NCBI GenBank assembly: GCA_021778575.1
Contig: JAJYCH010000122.1
Span: 1-9,244 of the forward strand
Reading direction: 5' to 3'
Length of the DNA stretch: 9,244 bases
Origin: Planctomycetota bacterium
GTDB lineage: Bacteria > Planctomycetota > Planctomycetia > Isosphaerales > Isosphaeraceae
Shown here piece after piece: positions 5,146 through 9,244 of the stretch; the stretch's first letter is position 1; each line of letters opens with the position of its first letter. The position numbers were made by a program, and so were the translations under genes. The notes beneath the pieces were generated by a model. The model searched no databases. It saw only the letters and a program-made list of their open reading frames with translations, and was not told the origin of the DNA.

Positions 5146-5688
5146 ATGTCCCGTCTACCGCTCATCGATTCGTCGCAGACCCAGGGCAAGACCCACGATC
5201 TGTTCGAGGCCATCAAGGCGAAGCTGGGCCGGGTGCCCAACATGATGAAGGCGATGGCCAACTCACCGGCCGTGCTGGAGGGGTATCTCGCCCTCAGCGG
5301 GGCGTTGGGGTCCGGCTCGCTCGACCCGAAGGTCGGGGAGCGGATTGCGATCGAACTCGCCGAGGCCAACCGCTGCGGCTACTGCCTGGCAGCGCACACC
5401 TTGATCGGCAAGATGGTCGGACTCGACGAGACCGAACGCCACTCGGCCCGCCTCGGGCAGTCGGCCGACCCCAAGGCCGACGCAGCCCTCAAGTTCGCCC
5501 GGACCGTGCTCGACCGCCGGGGAGACGTGAGCGAGGAGGACTTGCACAAGGTCAAAGAGGCAGGATACGGCGACGGCGAGGTCGCCGAGATCCTCGCCCT
5601 GGTCGCCCTCAACGTCCTGACCAACTACTTCAACGTCGCCTTCGAGACTCCCATCGACTTCCCTGCCGTCGCCCCGCTCCCGGCGTGA
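5146..5688 (+). CDS. Carboxymuconolactone decarboxylase family protein, AhpD-like
   Basis: This is a 180-residue protein starting at ATG 5146 after AAGGAG (5133-5138). Frames beginning further upstream include the operator and are not likely. The AhpD-type catalytic set is complete: Glu65, Cys77 and Cys80 in CGYCLAAH, and His84. The Glu-12-Cys-Cys-His spacing is the same as in mycobacterial AhpD. Such proteins form all-helical oligomers and use the CxxC pair to reduce (hydro)peroxides or in thiol-dependent chemistry. A true lactone decarboxylase would lack the redox pair. The usual 'VPNMMKAMANSPA' opening block of peroxidase-related members is present at 30-42. It is the first gene of the TetR-controlled unit, 61 bases before the hydrolase. 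The reductant is unknown, since no AhpC or dihydrolipoamide partner is nearby. Confidence 0.88.
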   Translation: MSRLPLIDSSQTQGKTHDLFEAIKAKLGRVPNMMKAMANSPAVLEGYLALSGALGSGSLDPKVGERIAIELAEANRCGYCLAAHTLIGKMVGLDETERHSARLGQSADPKADAALKFARTVLDRRGDVSEEDLHKVKEAGYGDGEVAEILALVALNVLTNYFNVAFETPIDFPAVAPLPA

Positions 5689-5749
5689 CCTGGATCACCG
5701 ACGTCCTCCATGACCGAGATGCAGCCCCCGACCTCCAGGAGTCCGACTC

Positions 5750-6742
5750 ATGTTCCTCTCGCCGATGTTTTCGTTCGTGGCCAGGGCCGTCGTCGGGCTC
5801 CTGGCATTGGCCTGCGGGCTCTGCTCCCCCGAAGGTGTCCTTGCCCAGAAAGTCGAGCCGGAGAAGGCAACCCCGCCGACCGTCGCCCACCGAACGATCA
5901 AGGTGGACGGGCTCGACATCTTCTATCGGGAGGCGGGTCCCAAGGACGCCCCGACGATCCTGCTCCTGCACGGCTTCCCGACCTCCTCGCACATGTACCG
6001 CAACCTGATCCCGGTCCTCGCCGACCGCTACCATCTCGTCGCTCCCGATTACCCCGGCTTCGGCAATAGCTCGGCACCACCGATCGAGAAGTTCGAGTAC
6101 ACCTTCGACAACCTGGCCAAAGTCATCGACGCCTTCACCGAGAAGCTCGGCGTGGCCCGATACGCCCTTTACGTCCAGGATTACGGGGCTCCCGTCGGCT
6201 ATCGCCTGGCGGCGAAGCACCCTGAGCGGGTCACGGCCCTGATCGTCCAGAACGGTAACGCTTACGACGAAGGGATCGCCAACGACTTCTGGGTGCCGGT
6301 GAAGGCGTACTGGAAGGACCGGACCGAAGCGAACACAGTCCCGTTGCGGAAGTTCGTGAGCCTGGAGGCGACGAAGTGGCAGTACCTCAACGGCGTCCGC
6401 AACACCGAGGCGATCAGCCCTGACAACTGGAACGTGGATCAGCCGCTCCTCGACCGTCCCGGCAACGCCGAGATCCAGATGGCCCTGCTCTACAGCTATC
6501 GCTCGAACCCGCCGCTCTACCCCGAGTGGCAGGCGTACTTCCGCAAACACCAGCCCCCGACGCTCATCGTCTGGGGGAAGAACGACGCCATCTTCCCGAC
6601 GAGCGGTGCCTACCCCTACCTGCGAGACCTCAAAGACGTGGAGTTCCACCTTCTCGACACCGGGCACTTCGCCCTGGAGGAGGACGGTGCCAAGATCGCC
6701 GACCTGATCCGTAGTTTCCTCGGCAAGCGACCGACGAAGTAG
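5750..6742 (+). CDS. Exported alpha/beta hydrolase, haloalkane dehalogenase/epoxide hydrolase type
   Basis: This is a 330-residue protein. The start at ATG 5750 is supported by AGGAG with 8-base spacing. A second ATG at 5765 is possible. Residues 1-32 form a Sec signal peptide (hydrophobic [11 protein letters not shown], cleavage after VLA). The fold shows the oxyanion HGFP (74-77), DYPGFGNS (100-107), the nucleophile elbow VQDYGAPVG with Asp144 as nucleophile, an acid candidate Asp279 in WGKNDAIFP, and His306 in TGHFALEE. Aspartate rather than serine at the nucleophile is the sign of the dehalogenase/epoxide-hydrolase branch, not of esterases. The substrate is unknown; a small epoxide, haloalkane or lactone is reasonable. 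Export to the periplasm is uncommon for this branch. It probably shares a message with the AhpD-like gene. Confidence 0.88.
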   Translation: MFLSPMFSFVARAVVGLLALACGLCSPEGVLAQKVEPEKATPPTVAHRTIKVDGLDIFYREAGPKDAPTILLLHGFPTSSHMYRNLIPVLADRYHLVAPDYPGFGNSSAPPIEKFEYTFDNLAKVIDAFTEKLGVARYALYVQDYGAPVGYRLAAKHPERVTALIVQNGNAYDEGIANDFWVPVKAYWKDRTEANTVPLRKFVSLEATKWQYLNGVRNTEAISPDNWNVDQPLLDRPGNAEIQMALLYSYRSNPPLYPEWQAYFRKHQPPTLIVWGKNDAIFPTSGAYPYLRDLKDVEFHLLDTGHFALEEDGAKIADLIRSFLGKRPTK

Positions 6743-6797
6743 ATGGCGATCCGTCGTCCGGCCCGGCCAGGACCGACCTGTTGACATGGTGAGGAAA

Positions 6798-6816
6798 TGC
6801 CTGGCGATCCCAGGCA
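6798..6816 (+). other. Intercistronic hairpin
   Basis: TGCCTGG pairs with CCAGGCA around a five-base loop, between the hydrolase and DUF1348 genes. No T-run follows. It may protect or process the polycistronic RNA or attenuate read-through. Confidence 0.35.
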
Positions 6817-6858
6817 ACCTCGCCACCGCACGGCGAGAAATCCCCAGGAGTCCACCCG

Positions 6859-7320
6859 ATGACCGTGATTCGACCGCCCTTCACGAAAGAGACCGCACTG
6901 GCCAAGGTCCGGGCCGCTGAGGACGCCTGGAACAGTCGTGACCCCGATCGGGTGGCTCTCGCCTACTCTGAGGACTCGGAGTGGCGAAATCGGGACCAGT
7001 TCCTCCGTGGTCGAGAACAGATCCGAAGATTCCTGGCAGGCAAGTGGGAGCGGGAACTCGACTACCGCCTCACCAAGTCGCTCTGGAGCTTCACGGGGGA
7101 CCGGATCGCCGTCCGCTTCCAGTACGAGTACCACGACGCCCAGGGCCGTTGGTTCCGGGCCTACGGCAACGAACTCTGGGAGTTCGATCAAGATGGTCTG
7201 ATGCGTCGTCGGGAGGCGAGCATCAACGATGTGCCCATCGAGGAGTCCGAACGACGGTTCCGCTGGCCCGCACCCGGCCCTCGGCCGGAAGCGGACGAGG
7301 GCATCCCGTCCGTCGGATGA
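6859..7320 (+). CDS. DUF1348 / NTF2-like (SnoaL-fold) protein
   Basis: This is a 153-residue protein, beginning at ATG 6859 after AGGAG (6846-6850) within the same CCAGGAGTCC box that precedes the hydrolase. Residues 3-128 show the DUF1348 signature: [59 protein letters not shown] and [11 protein letters not shown]. This is a cone-shaped NTF2 fold that makes small oligomers with a central pocket. No enzymatic activity is established for the family. With a hydrolase and an AhpD-like protein beside it, binding or converting a small molecule is a fair guess. The C-terminal [12 protein letters not shown] tail is an extension. It is the last gene of the unit. Confidence 0.87.
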   Translation: MTVIRPPFTKETALAKVRAAEDAWNSRDPDRVALAYSEDSEWRNRDQFLRGREQIRRFLAGKWERELDYRLTKSLWSFTGDRIAVRFQYEYHDAQGRWFRAYGNELWEFDQDGLMRRREASINDVPIEESERRFRWPAPGPRPEADEGIPSVG

Positions 7321-7514
7321 CGCGGATCGCGCGTCGATTCGCAATCCTCTGCGCTGCGAAGTGTCAACAAACGATAGAGTCGCGAGGCTCCCAATGGTTT
7401 CCGCGTCGAGTTCGCTCTCTTCATCGCCCAGGCGAATCCGGAGGATAGGATCGCAAGGAAGATGACCAGGATCATCAGATGCCGGATCGTCAGCCGAAGA
7501 CCTTCGTTTCTCAT
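7188..7514 (-). CDS. Doubtful small membrane protein or gene remnant
   Basis: The first 50 residues read [19 protein letters not shown] and then a basic segment. I know this arrangement from many small planctomycete proteins that begin with 'R-x-T-I-R-x-L-M' and one membrane helix. The rest of the 108-residue frame runs into the end of the DUF1348 gene (from 7320 down) and looks like antisense shadow. No Shine-Dalgarno sequence precedes ATG 7514. It may be a truncated gene whose 3' part was replaced by the operon. From 7515 to 7722 I see no gene or regulatory element. Confidence 0.3.
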   Translation of the reverse strand: MRNEGLRLTIRHLMILVIFLAILSSGFAWAMKRANSTRKPLGASRLYRLLTLRSAEDCESTRDPRHPTDGMPSSASGRGPGAGQRNRRSDSSMGTSLMLASRRRIRPS

Positions 7515-7722
7515 CCGTCGCGCGTGAGAGCAAGCCTCGATAGGCGGATGAGGTCGGACGAGTCATTGTCTCCGATGAATACGCCGCTCGCAAATCCAAG
7601 GCATTCGAGACCGACGAACGAAGCACCTATCGATCGGCTCCAAGAAACTCCACCGACCGTAACGAAGCGGCAGGCGCTCCCGGAAGTGTTAGGTGTCCGA
7701 CAAGGAGGGCTTGCACCATCGA

Positions 7723-7962
7723 TCATTCTGGTTTCGGCGGATCGGGTGCCACCGGGAGCCAGGGACGAAACGACGCACGTTCATACTTTTCTTGAAGGAT
7801 CGCATGCCACTCGGCCCGATCGGAATCCTCCAGCAGCCACAACTGGAACGTACCGCAACCGGGGAACCTGCCGTGCTCCTTCTTGAACTCCATGTAAGGG
7901 CGCAACCCAGAAACCGGGAAGCCCTCCGGTTCATCCATAGATTCGGTGCTGGGAAAGTCCAT
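7723..7962 (-). CDS. Small protein of unknown function (79 residues)
   Basis: The start ATG 7962 has a strong GGAGGGAG box seven bases upstream, which makes this frame preferable to the longer overlapping ones. The protein is soluble and acidic, with an aromatic-rich core (residues 22-62: PYMEFKKEHGRFPG, FQLWLLED, AEWHAILQEKYER) and a proline-rich tail (69-78). Cys36 is the only cysteine. I do not recognise the family. The pattern of alternating aromatic and charged residues suggests a small folded alpha/beta domain. It is on the same strand as the two genes upstream but 163 bases from them, so it probably has its own promoter. Confidence 0.6.
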   Translation of the reverse strand: MDFPSTESMDEPEGFPVSGLRPYMEFKKEHGRFPGCGTFQLWLLEDSDRAEWHAILQEKYERASFRPWLPVAPDPPKPE

Positions 7963-8125
7963 GGCGATGCTCCCTCCAGCGAAGGTCGATGCTCCTCTTC
8001 AATGATTCGCCCTGGGAGGCGTCTTGCATAGATGGACACCGATCTCCGCTCATGAGCCTCACCGTTCTCCGCACATCAGCAAAAACTGATCCCGCCTGCC
8101 ATGAGACCAGCCTTGAATGAGGAGT

Positions 8126-8848
8126 TCAAGAGCTAACGCTCCCTGAGGCGGCGTGCTTCAGGAAGAGTTCGCGGGCCTTCGCCAGCAGTTCTCCTTCGGT
8201 CGTGTGATGTTCGTCGATCACGATCGAGCCGATGACGTGCCCGGCGACGTCTTCGTGATTTTTCTTGAGATCGGCAAGCAACCGATCCATGGCGCTGCTC
8301 TCGCCGGTGCCGTTGCCGAAGAGCAGGATTCGGTCGGCCTCTCGGAGCGTTTTTGCCACGGCTTCGTAGTAGCTCTTGCGCTCCGGAGCTCGCTTGCCGG
8401 CGGTCTCCGGGTTCTCGGAATGGAGGTGACGACCGAAACCGTGCGGGTCGTAGGGCACAAGCTTCTCGGGGACGGTCCCGTGACTCTCAGCGCGGTAAAT
8501 CCTGGCTTCCTGGTGGTCGATGACCACGAGCAAATCGGTACTCTGCGAGACCGTTGTGCCGCCCTCGGACTCAGCCAACGCTTCGAGGAACCGACGAATC
8601 GTCAGGATTTCGTCGACCGAAGCAACGTCCTTGTGCTTGGGTGGGTGCAAGATCGCCTGCGTCCCGTTTCGAGAGACCTGGAGCGAGCCGTTGTGCTTTT
8701 CCTCGACATCGGCCAGGGCACCGAGGAGCGAGCGGACGTCGTGCCACTCCAGGTTGTGTGCCGTCGGGTGGCGAAAGATCGCCTCGTAGGTGCGTTGGTG
8801 ATGCCCGTCCAGATGCGCGGGGTGCTTCGCTTTTTCTTGAGTGGTCAT
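8126..8848 (-). CDS. HicA-like/eRF1-like (baeRF) fusion protein
   Basis: This is a 240-residue protein, started at ATG 8848 because AAAGGA lies about 8 bases before it. An in-frame ATG at 8902 falls in the upstream hairpins. Residues 24-90 (LEWHDVRSLLGAL, NGSLQVSRNG, AILHPP) resemble the small double-stranded-RNA-binding-like fold of HicA. Residues 104-232 (DLLVVIDHQEARIYRAE, RILLFGNGTGESSAMDRLLADL, GSIVIDEHHTTEGELLAKARELF) match the pattern of bacterial relatives of archaeo-eukaryotic release factor eRF1, also called baeRF or host-attachment-like proteins. I see no GGQ peptide-release motif. By analogy such proteins may act on stalled ribosomes or under stress, but the role is inferred. A BON-domain protein gene lies upstream on the same strand, which points to a stress-response setting. 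Confidence 0.75.
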   Translation of the reverse strand: MTTQEKAKHPAHLDGHHQRTYEAIFRHPTAHNLEWHDVRSLLGALADVEEKHNGSLQVSRNGTQAILHPPKHKDVASVDEILTIRRFLEALAESEGGTTVSQSTDLLVVIDHQEARIYRAESHGTVPEKLVPYDPHGFGRHLHSENPETAGKRAPERKSYYEAVAKTLREADRILLFGNGTGESSAMDRLLADLKKNHEDVAGHVIGSIVIDEHHTTEGELLAKARELFLKHAASGSVSS

Positions 8849-8886
8849 GGCGTCGTCCTTTGGTATTTTGTCGAAATCCGGCCACA

Positions 8887-8946
8887 ACCCTGGACCGACC
8901 AACGGCCGATCCAGGGTGCGTTCCCTGGAAGCGTGACACTTCCAGG
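8887..8946 (-). promoter_or_regulatory. Tandem hairpins with shared arms between the BON and baeRF genes
   Basis: Read on the minus strand, CCTGGAAG/CTTCCAGG (arms 8939-8946 and 8924-8931, 8-bp stem, 7-base loop) is followed by ACCCTGGA/TCCAGGGT (arms 8910-8917 and 8887-8894, 8 bp). The two inner arms, 8910-8916 and 8923-8929, can instead pair with each other around a six-base loop. The set lies 17 bases after the BON stop and 38 bases before the baeRF start. It may be a terminator pair, an attenuator or an RNA-processing site. No T-run follows either stem. Confidence 0.5.
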
Positions 8947-8963
8947 ACCGTTGCGGTTGATCG

Positions 8964-9244
8964 TCAGACGCAGGCGATCTCGATGTTGTTCCGCACCGAG
9001 TTGACGCCTGGAGCGCTCCAGGCAGCCATCCCGGCCTCGTCCTTCTCGTTCCACGACCCGACGCTGCCGGAGAGTGTCACCGTGTTCCCCTCGGAAGCCA
9101 CGATTACATGCCCGGCGTCGACCCTGGCATTGCGCAAGAGTGCCTTCTCGATCGCAGCTTTGATGACCGAGGGCTGGGCCTTCGGTTTGAGTGTGATCTC
9201 GTTCGAAACCCCTTTCACGCCGGCGAGGAAACTCAAGGCTTCGG
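8964..9244 (-). CDS. BON-domain protein, 3' part (runs off the window)
   Basis: The visible 93 residues include the end of one BON domain ([18 protein letters not shown]) and a complete second one (from [18 protein letters not shown], through [20 protein letters not shown], to [11 protein letters not shown]). BON domains bind phospholipid or other surfaces and occur in stress proteins such as OsmY. The alternate start TTG at 9236 cuts through the first domain, and in-frame coding continues to the edge (Glu-Ala before it), so the gene begins outside. The protein is a repeat-BON type; a signal peptide cannot be judged. Confidence 0.85.
   Translation of the reverse strand, partial: EALSFLAGVKGVSNEITLKPKAQPSVIKAAIEKALLRNARVDAGHVIVASEGNTVTLSGSVGSWNEKDEAGMAAWSAPGVNSVRNNIEIACV

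Noticed and set aside
5118..6008. 296-residue plus-strand frame across the AhpD-like and hydrolase genes
   Set aside because: It is rich in Arg/Gly/Pro, without motifs, and runs out of frame through two clear genes; it is a high-GC shadow.
6781..6809. TTGACA as the -35 of a separate promoter for the DUF1348 gene
   Set aside because: The hexamer is perfect, but 16-18 bases downstream there is no -10-like sequence (GCGATC and neighbours).
5630..6826. 398-residue minus-strand frame opposite the alpha/beta hydrolase
   Set aside because: It is antisense to a gene with complete catalytic motifs, and its length is explained by GC-rich codons on the other strand.
6616..7626. 336-residue minus-strand frame opposite the DUF1348 gene
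   Set aside because: It has no motif, covers two well-supported plus-strand genes and has no ribosome binding site.
7511..7726. 71-residue minus-strand frame
   Set aside because: It has low-complexity Ser/Gly/Arg composition, no start signal and no recognisable pattern.
8075..8090. ATCAG/CTGAT hairpin as terminator of the baeRF gene
   Set aside because: The stem is only five A/T-containing pairs and the T-run is in the loop rather than after the stem.
8153..9004. 283-residue plus-strand frame
   Set aside because: It is the shadow of the HicA-like/eRF1-like gene, whose domains and start signal are clear on the minus strand.

Overview
The window looks like chromosomal DNA of a GC-rich planctomycete, most likely of the Isosphaeraceae type. 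This is inferred from: a Tat-signal remnant of the Gfo/Idh/MocA kind typical of that phylum; weak or variable ribosome binding sites beside strong GC-rich ones; and a run of small lineage-restricted proteins. No rRNA, tRNA or CRISPR is visible.

Left flank (1-1110). This is a decayed region. It holds the 5' fragment of a Tat-exported oxidoreductase on the minus strand, about 320 bases with no gene I can support, and the 3' half of a PP-loop/PAPS-reductase-like gene that has lost its nucleotide-binding half.

Mobile element (1111-4239). The main discovery is a complete 3129-bp insertion. It has perfect 21-bp terminal inverted repeats and an exact 8-bp target duplication (CCACCAGG at 1103-1110 and 4240-4247). 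It encodes an IS1-family DDE transposase and carries passenger genes. Two of these overlap by ATGA: a small basic glycine/lysine-rich protein and a stand-alone proteasome-beta-like Ntn hydrolase that keeps the Thr1/Asp17/Lys33 catalytic set. After the transposase comes a protein with two membrane helices and a zinc-ribbon-like tail. Two further small ORFs lie on the opposite strand. The cargo is visibly more A/T-rich than the transposase and the host genes. Two of the element's promoters place the start codon at the predicted transcription start, as in leaderless mRNAs. The element restores cleanly to an uninterrupted site 8 bases after the stop of the PP-loop fragment.

Detoxification operon (4356-7320). 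A TetR-family repressor gene is followed on the same strand by an AhpD-like carboxymuconolactone-decarboxylase-family protein (Glu-Cys-Cys-His motif), an exported alpha/beta hydrolase with an aspartate nucleophile, and a DUF1348/NTF2-like protein. Nearly identical 16-base palindromes lie over the start of tetR and over the promoter of the three enzyme genes. Self-repression and joint control of the enzymes by the TetR protein, relieved by an unknown reactive compound, is the natural reading.

Right flank (7321-9244), minus strand. It contains a doubtful small membrane ORF, a 79-residue protein of unknown function, a 240-residue protein joining a HicA-like N-terminal part to an eRF1-like (baeRF) C-terminal part, and the end of a BON-domain protein that runs off the window. 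Between the last two are tandem hairpins that share pairing arms and could switch between two folds.
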